64,000 nt of DNA from Teredinibacter purpureus (GCF_014217335.1 NZ_CP060092.1:1629501-1693500); one strand, 5' to 3'. Shown: positions 28,016 through 38,015, counted from the stretch's first letter. The notes: generated by a model from the sequence alone, not told the origin. Program-made: numbers and translations.

Positions 28016-30057
28016 TGCTTCAGAGGCTGCGTATAGATTTTAAATCTAGAATAGTCTTTCTTGTGTTAACCTCGGTGTTGCTGGCGGGTTTTGTTAATGG
28101 TGCCGCAGTGCTATGGAATTACGATCGTGTTAGCCGCGAAGTACTCCAAACCAGAGTCGAGATAGAATCTGATATTATTAGTCAGAATATAGCCGCGTCA
28201 ATTTTATTCGATGATCAGCAAATAGCGAATGAAACATTGGCTACTTATAGCGCAGATAAGTCCATATTGCTCGCCACCTTAATGCTGCCAGAGGGAATCG
28301 AATTTGCTCGCTATGTTAATGAGACATACCGTGCAGATGATAACAATATTTTTTTGGTGTCGAAAACTATTGTTTTTGATGGCGATATTATTGGGTCGCT
28401 AAATATTGTTGTTTCCAAAGCTGAAATCTATCATCAAAATATTGCGAACGGTATATTTTTGTTTGTACTGTTAGGTGCTGTGTTTGTGTTTGTCTATAGC
28501 ATTACGCGCCCTGTTTTAAAAACCATTTTAGTGCCGCTCCTCAGCTTACATTCATTGTCTGAACGTATTGCGTTGACGAGAAACTATGCGTTACGCGTCA
28601 AAATTCAGTCCGACGATGAAGTCGGAAGGCTGAGTAAAATGTTTAACCAGATGGTTGAACAAATTGAGCACCGAGACGTGATGCTCGAAAAGCAGGTCGG
28701 GCAGCGTACAAATGAGCTGGAAAAATTGGCGGAAGAATTTAGGTTTCGTGCCTTTCATGACAGTTTGACGGGCTTGCCGAATCGCGCACTACTGAATGAG
28801 CGTTTTGGGCACAATATAGAACATGCTAAGCGAATGAAAAATCGGTTTGCTTGTCTGTTGCTAGATCTTGATGATTTTAAAACCATTAACGATACGAAAG
28901 GGCATGAGTTCGGCGACGAATTGCTTATAGAAGTCGCTGGCCGATTAAAGGCTTCTGTGCGGGCGGAAGATTTAGTCTGCCGTCTAGGTGGAGATGAATT
29001 TGTATTATTGCTGAGCGACTTAAACGATATACATGAGGTAGAGGTAATCTCCCGTAAAATACTCGCCCAGATTAACCGTGAATTTAATATTAAATCGGAC
29101 CGCATTCGTACAGCGGTGAGCATTGGCGGCGCGGTGTATCCGGATCATGGTGACGATTTGAGTTCCATTAAACGCCATGCCGATGTCGCAATGTATCGGG
29201 CGAAAGACGAGGGTAAAAATCGATTTTGCTTGTTTGAAGGAGGAATGGAAAAAGACGTTAAATATCGTTTAATGATTCAAAGCGATTTACGGCCAGCAAT
29301 AGAAGAAAAACAATTAGAGATTTATGTTCAGCCAAAAGTAGATCCGCAACACAATAAAGTGCTGGGGTGTGAGGCATTGGTTCGCTGGAACCATCCAAAA
29401 GAAGGCTTTCTAACACCAGATAAATTTATTCCTTATGCTGAAGATGTTGGGATGATTGCCGAAATTGATTATTTCGTCATTCGAGAATGCTGTGAGCTAA
29501 TTGTAAAATGGACGGAGATTTTTACGCAGCCAATTCCCATTGCGTTTAACCTTTCGGGGCGACATTTTCACGATTACCGTATTGTTGATGTGCTGGAAAA
29601 ATCCATTGAGCATTACCATATTGATCCGTCGCTATTGGAGGCCGAGATTACCGAAGCGGTATTAATACAAGACCCCGAAAGAGCCCAGAAAATTGTCCAT
29701 TCCATAAAATCATTGGGTTTGGGTATTAGTTTAGATGATTTTGGTACGGGTTATTCGTCATTGAATTACCTGCGTACATTGCCCATTGACACGGTAAAAC
29801 TTGATCGATCTTTTGTGGCGAATATCGATAGTAATGCGCAAGATCGGCGATTAACTAGAGGGATTGTATCGCTTACACAGGGCTTAGATTTAAAACTAGT
29901 GGCAGAAGGTGTAGAGAACGAAAAGCAATTGCGGGCATTATTAGACGTGGGTTGTACCAATATGCAAGGGTACTATTTCTTACGGCCATCCTCTCATAGT
30001 GATTTTTTACACTGGTATCTCAAGGCGTTTTCGCTTCAACGCGCGTTGAGCCGTTAG
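28015..30057 (+). CDS. Membrane c-di-GMP enzyme: periplasmic sensor-HAMP-GGDEF-EAL
   Basis: 680-aa bifunctional candidate for c-di-GMP synthesis and breakdown. TM1 (about residues 12-34), a periplasmic CHASE8-like domain (ISQNIAASILFDDQQIANETLATYSADKSI), TM2 (about 148-165), HAMP and coiled coil, then GGDEF and EAL. The cyclase site RLGGDEFVLLL is intact (GGDEF 325-329), with an I-site RAED five residues before it. The EAL part is also intact: CEALVRWNHP (EAL 453-455), EITEAVL, LDDFGTGYSSLNYL, VKLDRSFV and VAEGVEN. Both activities are therefore plausible. Its sensor domain matches YfiN-type proteins and the upstream gene is YfiR-like. Confidence 0.93.
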   Translation: MLQRLRIDFKSRIVFLVLTSVLLAGFVNGAAVLWNYDRVSREVLQTRVEIESDIISQNIAASILFDDQQIANETLATYSADKSILLATLMLPEGIEFARYVNETYRADDNNIFLVSKTIVFDGDIIGSLNIVVSKAEIYHQNIANGIFLFVLLGAVFVFVYSITRPVLKTILVPLLSLHSLSERIALTRNYALRVKIQSDDEVGRLSKMFNQMVEQIEHRDVMLEKQVGQRTNELEKLAEEFRFRAFHDSLTGLPNRALLNERFGHNIEHAKRMKNRFACLLLDLDDFKTINDTKGHEFGDELLIEVAGRLKASVRAEDLVCRLGGDEFVLLLSDLNDIHEVEVISRKILAQINREFNIKSDRIRTAVSIGGAVYPDHGDDLSSIKRHADVAMYRAKDEGKNRFCLFEGGMEKDVKYRLMIQSDLRPAIEEKQLEIYVQPKVDPQHNKVLGCEALVRWNHPKEGFLTPDKFIPYAEDVGMIAEIDYFVIRECCELIVKWTEIFTQPIPIAFNLSGRHFHDYRIVDVLEKSIEHYHIDPSLLEAEITEAVLIQDPERAQKIVHSIKSLGLGISLDDFGTGYSSLNYLRTLPIDTVKLDRSFVANIDSNAQDRRLTRGIVSLTQGLDLKLVAEGVENEKQLRALLDVGCTNMQGYYFLRPSSHSDFLHWYLKAFSLQRALSR

Positions 30058-30141
30058 TTTTTTATCGTTAAGCTGTGCGTTTAACTATTGTGTTAATACG
30101 TTATTCTCACTGTCATTTTGTAGAGACATGCATAAGAAAGC

Positions 30142-30167
30142 AAAAAAACGCTTCGTTGTGCGAAGCG
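30142..30167 (-). terminator. Rho-independent terminator of the large TonB receptor gene (distal)
   Basis: On the minus strand the stem CGCTTCG/CGAAGCG with a five-base loop is followed by seven T. It is the second of two terminators in tandem. Confidence 0.85.
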
Positions 30168-30169
30168 CG

Positions 30170-30203
30170 AAAAAACGCCCCGAGCGGTTAGCTGAAGGGC
30201 GTT
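30170..30203 (-). terminator. Rho-independent terminator of the large TonB receptor gene (proximal)
   Basis: On the minus strand AACGCCC pairs with GGGCGTT across a 16-base loop and is followed by a T run. It comes 35 bases after the receptor stop. Confidence 0.72.
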
Positions 30204-30237
30204 GTAGGGGGTACATTCTATTAAAGGTTACTAATGG

Positions 30238-33200
30238 TTAAAAATTACCTTTTACAACCAGCGCAACGCGACGGTCAGATACAAACCAAGAACGACCTGT
30301 TGCCAACATTTCATCATTCAAAATCATAAGTGTTTCTGATTGAGAATTGGTCAAGTTAGTGCCTTGTAGGCCCACTTGGAAAGTGTCATTAACAGTGTAA
30401 AAAACAGACCCATCTAACTGACCGTGATCATCGTAAAATAAAGGCGCTTTACTGATAACATCACGCGTGGTTAGTAGGTATTTGGAACGCCAGTTATAAG
30501 CGAGACGAGCATTCCACGCGTCATTTTCAAACATACCCACTAGGTTAATAGTTTCGTCTGACTGGCCTTGTAATGGCATGTTCTCGAGCTGTACTCGAAT
30601 ACCGGTATCGTTGGAGTCGTTACCGGTCCAACTGGCATTGTCATAAGACTCTTCGTCGTTAGGAACGCCGCTCGCATCGATATAGGTATAAGTTGCTTGC
30701 ACGCCGAAGTGTTCTAATGCTCCCGAGAAGAACTGCTGATAGGACAATTCAAAACCGTCCATTTTAGCGTTGCCGCCATTTACTGTACTGGTGATGTCAG
30801 CCGTCTGGGTAATGCTGGTTGTTGGGTTGTTTATGCTTTGGTAAGCACTGCCTTGAATAAAATAGTTGCTCAGGTTTTTATGGAAAAGCGTACCACTTAA
30901 CTGACCTACGTCAGAAAAATACCATTCCACGGCCATGTCGTATTGAACGGAACCCATAGGCTTAAGGTACGGGTTGCCGCCGCTACCATCCCATCCACTA
31001 ACATACGCTTGTTGGATCAAAAGGTCGTTTGCGGTTACGTCATCGGGATTATCTTCGTTACGTGGGTTGCGAAGCGTTTCTACTGAACGTGCACCAACGG
31101 TTACACGGTTCCGAACATCTTCCATATCCGGTAATGCAACGGCTTTTGCAATCCCGAAGCGCGCAACTATATCGTCTGTAAGCTCTAGCTTTAAGTTAAA
31201 GCTTGGCAAAAACATATCGAAATTGGCTTTTGCCGTTTGCGGTAATTCTACGTCGTTACCAAAATTTCGAATGTCATTGGCTAAGTAGTTGCGATCGTGT
31301 CCGATCCACTCATTCCCTTCTGTATCCAAAATTACCTGCATTTCATCAGCCGTTGGGTTGTTGTAATAAGACAGCACTTGCTCGGCGGTGAGGGGTAAGG
31401 TGATATCGTCGGGAACGGCAAAGTCAGGGTTTAAATCTGGATAGCTAACAGACCCCACGGCATCGCGATCTAATTTCACGTAGCGAATACCAATGTTACC
31501 GCTATAACGTAAATCTTCGTCGCCACCAAAATCCAAGCGGGCGTAGAAGGATTGGTTCGTTTCAGTAGTATCAAAGATTTCACCTGGCGAGAAGATTCCG
31601 TATTGGTCATCTACGCCATCACGCTGAGGGTAAGGCTCCCAGTTTCCACCTGGCGTTACGTCTAGTTCGCGTGCGGGGTTGGCGCCCATCAATGACAGTA
31701 CAAAATCTTTTGAGGCGTGAATGGTTTTATCGCCAGGAATTGTCAGTACATCACCACCGTGGAAATCCGACCAGTCAGCATATTCCCAGTCGCTCGATTG
31801 GTTAGGGTGCTCTTCGAGCCATCCGGCACGACCACTCCACTCGGGTCCAATGGAGCCCCACTGCCAACTGGTTACTCGTACGGTTTGTTCGCGCTTTGCG
31901 TAACGAACACCGGTTTTTATCGATTTTAAGACGTTACTGTCTTCAAAGTGATAGGTAGCATCTAAACGCATAGCGCCCGATTCACCTTCAGAGCGCTCGT
32001 AGTGGTCCATCGCCGAACGCCAAAAATAAGAGTTGGTGTCTTGGAAATAATTACTATCGCCGGCAGGATCGTTAGTGAAACCTGGGTATCCATCTGGGTA
32101 GGTTTCTGCGTCGGGGTGCGTGGCGAATAATTCTGGGTTCGCATCGCGGTAACCGTGCCATGGTTCGATTAACGTTAGGGTAGGAGTATCGCCAGTGGTG
32201 TCATATTGCTGAGAGGCAAATGTACCGGTGTGAACCACTAGATCGTCAACATTCGTTTCGGCTTGAATGTATTGAAGATCTGCTTCTAGTTCTAAATTAC
32301 TCGTTGCTTGCCACACGAGGTTCGCAGAAAAATCTTCTACGAGAGTTTCGGTTTCTTGAACGCGGCTATCGAGCTGAGTTTTGTGACCGAACTGGCTGCG
32401 AACATTAGGGCCCCACGTACGAGATACGTGATCTAAGTTGTTGCCTGATACACGCCAGCCGTTGTGGGTTGGGCCGCCCCAAACAAGTGTGCCGGCTTCA
32501 AATAATCCGTTATCGCTGAACGACAATAGATCTGTTTCTGGGTTGCCAGTATCCAACGCGGTTGATTCACGGCGATCGATATCTTGGTAGCCACCTTGAT
32601 ATTTAATAGCCTGTTCGTGCCACGATAAGATCGCATCGGAACGAATGTATTCTACCGTTGCTGTAATAGATTCGTCAGGGCTTGCCCACTGAGCCGAGGT
32701 CGCTAAACCTTTTCGCTTGCGATCATCAGTCTTCATCAAGGCGTTTGCAGCATTAGGCAACCAAACAGTTTCGTTACCCTCTAGCCCGACAAAACGTTCT
32801 GCACCGGGTAAATTTGCGGCCCAATACTGAACATAGGCATCACTTTGAATACCATGAGATTCGCCAATCAATGAAGAGTCTGCAATGTTAATTAAGAAGC
32901 CAAAGTCACCCGCAGAAGTGGACCAGCGGTCGCTATACAAACCGGAAATGGTCGGCGTACCTTCTTGTGCAATGTCGCCGTAGGAGTAATCAGCGGTAAA
33001 GGCGAGTTGGCGACCTTTTGCATCGAAGGGTTTGCGGGTGTGCAGGCTAATAGTGCCGCCAATGCCGCCTTCAATCATATCGGCGGTTTGGTTTTTAAAG
33101 ACTTCCACTTTGCCCATCAATTCTGGGGGCACATCTTGGAAATTAAGGCCTCGACCAGAATTTGCGGTGAAACTATCGCGACCATTAAATTCTGAACGTG

Positions 33201-33564
33201 TTTGGGTCATACCACGAATGATGGCGCCGGAACCTTCAACACTAAAGTGATCGGGATCGTCAGGGCCGGAAAACCGCTCAACGGAAACACCGGGAATACG
33301 CTGAATGGCTTCAAGTACGCTACGGTCTGGCAGAGAACCGATATCTTCCGCTGAAATAGCGTCGACAAATGTATCGGCTTCACGTTTTATATCCTGAGCA
33401 TTCTGTAGGTTAGAGCGTGTTCCGCTCACGATAACTTCTTCGACCGCGGCGTCGTCAGCCTGCCCTATCGCAGAATGAGAGGCTAAGGTGCTCATTAAAA
33501 CGACAAGCGAAGAGGCTAAACCTGCGCTGGCTTTATTACTTAAACTACGCAACATTACATTCAT
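30238..33564 (-). CDS. Large TonB-dependent receptor (carbohydrate-uptake type)
   Basis: 1108 aa; signal peptide to about residue 35 (cleavage near SAIGQA). The opening EEVIVSGTRSNLQNAQDIKREADTFVDAISAEDIGSLPDRSVLEAIQRIPGVSVERF is the hallmark of the large Xanthomonas/Caulobacter-type receptors that import complex glycans. The plug ends ELMGKVEVFKNQTADMIEGGIGGTISLHTRKPFD, and the barrel closes with RRVALVVKGNF, ending in Phe. It is divergent from a DUF4380 lipoprotein gene, 394 bases away, and followed by two terminators, so it is monocistronic. Substrate cannot be read; plant polysaccharide fragments are a reasonable guess from the surrounding enzymes. Confidence 0.93.
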   Translation of the reverse strand: MNVMLRSLSNKASAGLASSLVVLMSTLASHSAIGQADDAAVEEVIVSGTRSNLQNAQDIKREADTFVDAISAEDIGSLPDRSVLEAIQRIPGVSVERFSGPDDPDHFSVEGSGAIIRGMTQTRSEFNGRDSFTANSGRGLNFQDVPPELMGKVEVFKNQTADMIEGGIGGTISLHTRKPFDAKGRQLAFTADYSYGDIAQEGTPTISGLYSDRWSTSAGDFGFLINIADSSLIGESHGIQSDAYVQYWAANLPGAERFVGLEGNETVWLPNAANALMKTDDRKRKGLATSAQWASPDESITATVEYIRSDAILSWHEQAIKYQGGYQDIDRRESTALDTGNPETDLLSFSDNGLFEAGTLVWGGPTHNGWRVSGNNLDHVSRTWGPNVRSQFGHKTQLDSRVQETETLVEDFSANLVWQATSNLELEADLQYIQAETNVDDLVVHTGTFASQQYDTTGDTPTLTLIEPWHGYRDANPELFATHPDAETYPDGYPGFTNDPAGDSNYFQDTNSYFWRSAMDHYERSEGESGAMRLDATYHFEDSNVLKSIKTGVRYAKREQTVRVTSWQWGSIGPEWSGRAGWLEEHPNQSSDWEYADWSDFHGGDVLTIPGDKTIHASKDFVLSLMGANPARELDVTPGGNWEPYPQRDGVDDQYGIFSPGEIFDTTETNQSFYARLDFGGDEDLRYSGNIGIRYVKLDRDAVGSVSYPDLNPDFAVPDDITLPLTAEQVLSYYNNPTADEMQVILDTEGNEWIGHDRNYLANDIRNFGNDVELPQTAKANFDMFLPSFNLKLELTDDIVARFGIAKAVALPDMEDVRNRVTVGARSVETLRNPRNEDNPDDVTANDLLIQQAYVSGWDGSGGNPYLKPMGSVQYDMAVEWYFSDVGQLSGTLFHKNLSNYFIQGSAYQSINNPTTSITQTADITSTVNGGNAKMDGFELSYQQFFSGALEHFGVQATYTYIDASGVPNDEESYDNASWTGNDSNDTGIRVQLENMPLQGQSDETINLVGMFENDAWNARLAYNWRSKYLLTTRDVISKAPLFYDDHGQLDGSVFYTVNDTFQVGLQGTNLTNSQSETLMILNDEMLATGRSWFVSDRRVALVVKGNF

Positions 33565-33958
33565 TATTGATTACTCTCTCTTTGGGTATTCGACTAGCGG
33601 CTAGCCTCGAAAAAAGGGCAAATTGTTTGTTACTGTGGGTTACCGCAATAACCGTCATGCGCTCAAGACCGGCCGTTAGGAGATGCGTGAATCGGGTTTG
33701 ATTTTTTTTAGGCAATAGCATCCCGTTCCCACGACAAAAACGGGGAAATAAAGATGATTTTTGGTTGATTCACGCGCCGAGACTATGTGTGGGTGCCATC
33801 TAAATGTCAATATGACTATATGATGGTTTAGACTAAAATCTAAGGCTATTGGCGTATTAAATGTTTGTTTTTAACCTACTTAACTGATAATAAGGTTTGT
33901 ATAACAATAGTATTAACGTATAAATACGATTGTTGTCAGGCCGAATGAAGGATCTTGA
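33565..33958. other. Divergent promoter region, TonB receptor / DUF4380 gene
   Basis: AT-rich 394-base gap that must hold promoters for both genes. I saw no clear operator; no open reading frame of interest. Confidence 0.4.
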
Positions 33959-35053
33959 ATGTTAAAACTATCGCATTATTGTGAACCTTGTTTTGTTTTC
34001 ATTGCGTCTCTGGGGGTTGCTTTTTTTATGCAGGGCTGCGAAAGCGAAACGCAACGCAACGCCGCGGCTAATTCCTTGCCTTCCCTCGAGAGCTTGCACC
34101 TAAAAAACAACCACGTACAGGTGGTGTTAACCCCCCAAGCAGGGGGGCGAGTGATTGCGCTTTCGGTACCGGGTTTTGAGAATATTTTATCGCCTGGCAC
34201 CGATGTTGTTATCCAGCCAGAAACGGTCATAACGCCTTCATCGAACCGGCTTGATTACCGTGGCCATATTATTTGGCTAGGCCCACAAAGCGAATGGTGG
34301 GTGCACCAACAGGTGAATGCCACGCGTGCGCAGGCGAAATCGGTTTGGCCGCCAGACCCATACGTCACAATGGCGCGCAATAAGGTTGTTGAGCACAGTG
34401 AGCAGCGCATTGAATTAAAAGGGGTGGAGAGCCCGGTTTCAGGCATGCGTGTAAACAAAACGTTCGCATTGCCCGATCAAAACGTGCCAGATGAGGAAAC
34501 ACAGGGTACGTTGGTGATAACCGCAACCGCTGAAAATATAACGCGCGACCAGACTACACGTTGGGATCTATGGATGAACACTCGTGTTACCACCGATACG
34601 CGCGTGTACGTGCCGGTTGCGGGTGCCGAAAACGTACGGCTCAGTCCTTTTTCGCCGCCGGCATCGGGGGAGATTCAATTTTTAATGGAAGACGGTATTC
34701 TCGCGCTTAACTGGGAAAAACGGCATACAGGCGCTGTAGTGGAAGGTAAATTGTTTATTCAACCTTCGGCAGGTTGGATGGCGGCCTTCACCCAAGAGCA
34801 ACTGTTTATTATTGGGTTCGATCTGCTACCCGAAAGCCTGATTCATCCAGAACAAGGGCAAGTAGAGCTTTATTTACAAACAGGGTTGGGGGCAGAGGCC
34901 GGCGGCGTTATTGAGATAGAGCAGCATGCCGCATATAAAACATTGGTACCGGGCCAAAGTATGTCTGCGCAGCAGCGTTGGAGAGTCATGCCGTATACCG
35001 GTGGTAGCACCCCTAACGATCATCGTAACGCTCTTCGGGCATTAGGGCTCTAG
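33959..35053 (+). CDS. DUF4380 lipoprotein (sugar-mutarotase-like fold)
   Basis: 364 aa with a lipoprotein signal (FIASLGVAFFMQGC, Cys about residue 27). The mature protein is beta-rich with LTPQAGGRVIALSVPGFENILSP near the start and RLDYRGHIIWLGPQSEWW, the pattern of DUF4380 proteins, which resemble galactose-mutarotase-like beta-sandwiches. Function is not established; a role in glycan handling fits the divergent large TonB receptor. Ribosome site AAGGAT about 6 bases before ATG 33959. Confidence 0.78.
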   Translation: MLKLSHYCEPCFVFIASLGVAFFMQGCESETQRNAAANSLPSLESLHLKNNHVQVVLTPQAGGRVIALSVPGFENILSPGTDVVIQPETVITPSSNRLDYRGHIIWLGPQSEWWVHQQVNATRAQAKSVWPPDPYVTMARNKVVEHSEQRIELKGVESPVSGMRVNKTFALPDQNVPDEETQGTLVITATAENITRDQTTRWDLWMNTRVTTDTRVYVPVAGAENVRLSPFSPPASGEIQFLMEDGILALNWEKRHTGAVVEGKLFIQPSAGWMAAFTQEQLFIIGFDLLPESLIHPEQGQVELYLQTGLGAEAGGVIEIEQHAAYKTLVPGQSMSAQQRWRVMPYTGGSTPNDHRNALRALGL

Positions 35054-35154
35054 CGGTGCACCAATAAAGAAGAGGGCTGTTCATTCATTCTCATCCAGTC
35101 AGTGGTTTTATCCGTAAAATCACTGTCTCATTTATAGCTGAATTGGAGCCCTTC

Positions 35155-35550
35155 ATGCACACCCTCACGTTATTTTACGACGGCTGCTGTCCGCTTTGTG
35201 TCGCGGAGATGCGAGCGTTAAGCACGCGAGATACCCAACAGGCACTTGTGCTTGAGGATATCCAGCAGGAGGACTTTGTGTTGCGATACCCTCATATTAA
35301 TCTAAAGCGCGCGACTGAGAGGCTACACGCCGAGAGCGGCAATGGCGATGTGTTGTTGGGGCTGGATGCCACACGCGCGGCATGGGCGGCTGTAGCGCCT
35401 AGATCTTTTACGACCTTATTCGTAACTTTTTTACGCTGGCCTCTCGTGCGGTGTTTCTCCGATGCTGCGTACGGGATCTTTGCACGCCACAGATATGGAT
35501 TTTCGCGTTTATTAACGGGGCGGTCGCGTTGTGATCGTTGTAAAATATAA
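35155..35550 (+). CDS. DCC-family (DUF393) thiol-disulfide oxidoreductase-like protein
   Basis: 131 aa from ATG 35155. It starts LTLFYDGCCPLCVAEMRAL, the DxxCCPxC motif of the DCC family, predicted to have a thioredoxin-like fold. The C-terminal RYGFSRLLTGRSRCDRCKI adds a second CxxC, which is typical only of some members. No enzyme activity has been firmly shown for the family. It precedes the ergothioneine genes by 216 bases on the same strand; a functional tie with thiol chemistry is possible but not shown. Confidence 0.85.
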   Translation: MHTLTLFYDGCCPLCVAEMRALSTRDTQQALVLEDIQQEDFVLRYPHINLKRATERLHAESGNGDVLLGLDATRAAWAAVAPRSFTTLFVTFLRWPLVRCFSDAAYGIFARHRYGFSRLLTGRSRCDRCKI

Positions 35551-35766
35551 CCACCAAGGCTTAAAGGTCTGCACGTTTTCGCAAAATTTAGCATTATCAA
35601 CGCCAATTCTTTCTAACCCCCTTTCTATCATCTATGGTTAAGAGCAAATTGCTCGCCCTGTCGTTGGCTGGCGCGTGACATTTGCGCTAAATTTTAGCGA
35701 AAAATAATGCGGCCACGGCGTTAAAAAAGTAAGCGGAACGTACAATAAAAATCGAAGCGAGAGTGT

Positions 35767-37035
35767 ATGACAAACACACTGGTTGATACGTATTTAAGTA
35801 TAAGACGTCAAACATTGCGCCTCGTTGAAGGGCTGTCGGCCGAAGACTTGGTGCTGCAGTCCATGCCAGACGCGAGCCCCGCAAAGTGGCATCTTGCGCA
35901 TACTACATGGTTTTTTGAAGCGTTTTTTTTGCAGAAAAAGTGTAAACATTACACGCCCTTTAATCCACAATTTCAGGTGTTGTTTAATTCTTATTACAAC
36001 ACCGTGGGGGAACAGCACCCGCGTCCACAGCGTGGCATGTTGGCGAGACCATCCTTGGATGAAGTGCTGGCGTATCGTCATCATGTTGATAAACACATGG
36101 TGTCGTTATTAACCGAATGCGAAGAAATTTCGTGCAGTGCCGTTACCGTTGGATTGCATCACGAAATGCAACACCAAGAATTATTACTAACCGATTTGTT
36201 GCATTTGTTTTTCCTGAACCCGCTAAAACCACCGGTCATGGCGGGTGATACAACACTGTTGGATACGCCGGTATCAAACGATTGTCAGCCCTATTTCAAA
36301 GTGTATTCCGAAAGTCTCACCACAATAGGCTGTAACGGCCCACAAAAAGATACCCGTAAGCGAAGTAGTGTACCGTTTAGTTACGATTGCGAACGCCCCG
36401 CCCATTCTGTTTTTATGCCAGCGTTTCGCATGTCGAATCGACTGGTAACAAACCGGGAGTGGTTAGCCTTTATGGATGATGGTGGTTACAAACAGAGCTT
36501 GTTGTGGCTATCCGATGGTTGGTTATGCAAAGAGCGTAATAATTGGTGTGCACCCCTGTACTGGATTCAATGTAAACAAGGATGGCAGGAATTTGGATTA
36601 GATGGCCTGCAGCCGGTCAACCTTTCATCACCGGTTTGTCATGTTAGTTATTACGAGGCCGACGCTTATGCGCGTTGGGCGGGAAAACGCTTGCCCTATG
36701 AATACGAGCTAGAAAAAATTGCACTGCAACGCCCTATTGAAGGTCAATTTCTGGAGCAACTGCAATGGCGACCGCAACCGGCTGAAAGTACGGAAGGCAT
36801 GCATCAAATATATGGCGATGTATGGGAATGGACGCAAAGCGCCTACAGCGCATATCTCGGGTTCATACCGGAGCGCGGCGCGTTAGGCGAATATAACGGA
36901 AAATTTATGGCGAACCAATTCGTGCTGAAGGGCGGCTCTTGTGTTACCCCTAAAGCCCTCGTTCGAGCGAGTTATCGTAATTTTTTTCATCCGCAACAAC
37001 GCTGGCAATTTAGCGGTTTGCGATTGGCTGAATAA
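35767..37035 (+). CDS. egtB: Ergothioneine biosynthesis sulfoxide synthase EgtB
   Basis: Non-haem iron enzyme joining hercynine (Na-trimethylhistidine) to a cysteine-type thiol with O2. 422 aa, the usual length. The DinB-like N-terminal domain has the iron-binding histidines in KWHLAHTTWFFE and VGLHHEMQHQELLLTD (H-x3-H-x-E); the C-terminal FGE/sulfatase-modifying-like domain has LVTNREWLAFMDDGGY, VSYYEADAYARWAGKRLPYEYELE, MHQIYGDVWEWTQSAY and the closing RASYRNFFHPQQRWQFSGLRLAE. Whether it uses cysteine or gamma-glutamylcysteine is not clear. egtD starts 13 bases after its stop. Confidence 0.95.
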   Translation: MTNTLVDTYLSIRRQTLRLVEGLSAEDLVLQSMPDASPAKWHLAHTTWFFEAFFLQKKCKHYTPFNPQFQVLFNSYYNTVGEQHPRPQRGMLARPSLDEVLAYRHHVDKHMVSLLTECEEISCSAVTVGLHHEMQHQELLLTDLLHLFFLNPLKPPVMAGDTTLLDTPVSNDCQPYFKVYSESLTTIGCNGPQKDTRKRSSVPFSYDCERPAHSVFMPAFRMSNRLVTNREWLAFMDDGGYKQSLLWLSDGWLCKERNNWCAPLYWIQCKQGWQEFGLDGLQPVNLSSPVCHVSYYEADAYARWAGKRLPYEYELEKIALQRPIEGQFLEQLQWRPQPAESTEGMHQIYGDVWEWTQSAYSAYLGFIPERGALGEYNGKFMANQFVLKGGSCVTPKALVRASYRNFFHPQQRWQFSGLRLAE

Positions 37036-37048
37036 AAAAGGAATGTTT

Positions 37049-38014
37049 ATGCAACTTCAGAACGCCGCTAGGCAAGAAGAGAGTGGTTATGCTTCGTCTG
37101 TGGTGAAAGAGTTTTTGGCGCATGTGCGCGATGGCCTTAGAAAACCGCAAAAACAGCTGTCTCCAAAATATTTTTATGACGAAAAAGGGTCGGGGTATTT
37201 CGATAAAATATGTCAGCTAGAGGAGTATTATCCTTATAAGTCTGAACTCAAGTTAATGCCGATAGTCGCAAGAGATATCAGTAGAATACTTACCGATCGC
37301 TATAGCGTAGTAGAATTTGGTGCGGGGTCGTTAACAAAAGTGAGGCCACTATTGGACTGGCTGAGAAAGATCGATCAATTTGTACCTATCGATATATCGG
37401 GGGAACATCTTCGGTCTGCCTGTGAAGAATTGTCCGGTGATTATCCTGGCGTTAATATTACGCCGATTGAAGCCGACTTTTCACATGAAGTCGATTTGAG
37501 CGGAGTAAACGCGAAGCGCCTTGGTTTTTTCCCCGGTTCTACCATTGGTAATTTTACGCCCGCTCAAGCGAAGTCGTTTCTAGGTTCTGCGGGTAAAACG
37601 CTAGGCCCAGACAGCTATTTTATTATCGGGGTGGATACAAAAAAATCACCGACATTTTTGCATCACGCCTATAACGATGCGCAAGGCATTACGGCAAAAT
37701 TTAACCTTAATATGCTGCACAGGATAAACAACGATCTAAGATGCGATATTCCTGTTCACTATTTCGAACATTACGCACACTACAACGCACTCAAAGGCTG
37801 CGTTGAAATGCATCTTGTCAGCACGAAAAACTTTGAATGTAATATTGCGGGAGAAAGCATTCATTTTTCAGCCGGTGAAAGTATTCATACCGAAAACTCT
37901 TATAAATATCATCCAGAAGAATTTACAGCGCTAGCCGAAAAAGCAGGGTGGTCGACGCAAAAGATATGGATGGCCGAGCGGGATATGTTCAGTATATTTT
38001 TGCTCAAATATTAA
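37049..38014 (+). CDS. egtD: L-histidine Na-methyltransferase EgtD
   Basis: S-adenosylmethionine-dependent enzyme that trimethylates histidine to hercynine, the first step of ergothioneine synthesis. From ATG 37049 the product is 321 aa, the typical length. Family stretches include LSPKYFYDEKGSGYFDKICQLEEYYPYKSE, the SAM-binding VVEFGAGSLTKVRPLLDWL, FFPGSTIGNFTPAQAKSFL and the C-terminal HTENSYKYHPEEF. I prefer 37049 over the ATG at 37043, which is too close to the AAAGGA ribosome site. Operon egtB-egtD-PhzF-like gene. Confidence 0.95.
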   Translation: MQLQNAARQEESGYASSVVKEFLAHVRDGLRKPQKQLSPKYFYDEKGSGYFDKICQLEEYYPYKSELKLMPIVARDISRILTDRYSVVEFGAGSLTKVRPLLDWLRKIDQFVPIDISGEHLRSACEELSGDYPGVNITPIEADFSHEVDLSGVNAKRLGFFPGSTIGNFTPAQAKSFLGSAGKTLGPDSYFIIGVDTKKSPTFLHHAYNDAQGITAKFNLNMLHRINNDLRCDIPVHYFEHYAHYNALKGCVEMHLVSTKNFECNIAGESIHFSAGESIHTENSYKYHPEEFTALAEKAGWSTQKIWMAERDMFSIFLLKY

Positions 38015-38015
38015 A

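Noticed and set aside
36941-37048. Longer EgtD reading starting inside egtB
   Set aside because: ATG 37049 gives the usual 321-residue length and has a ribosome site; the extension overlaps conserved EgtB coding sequence.
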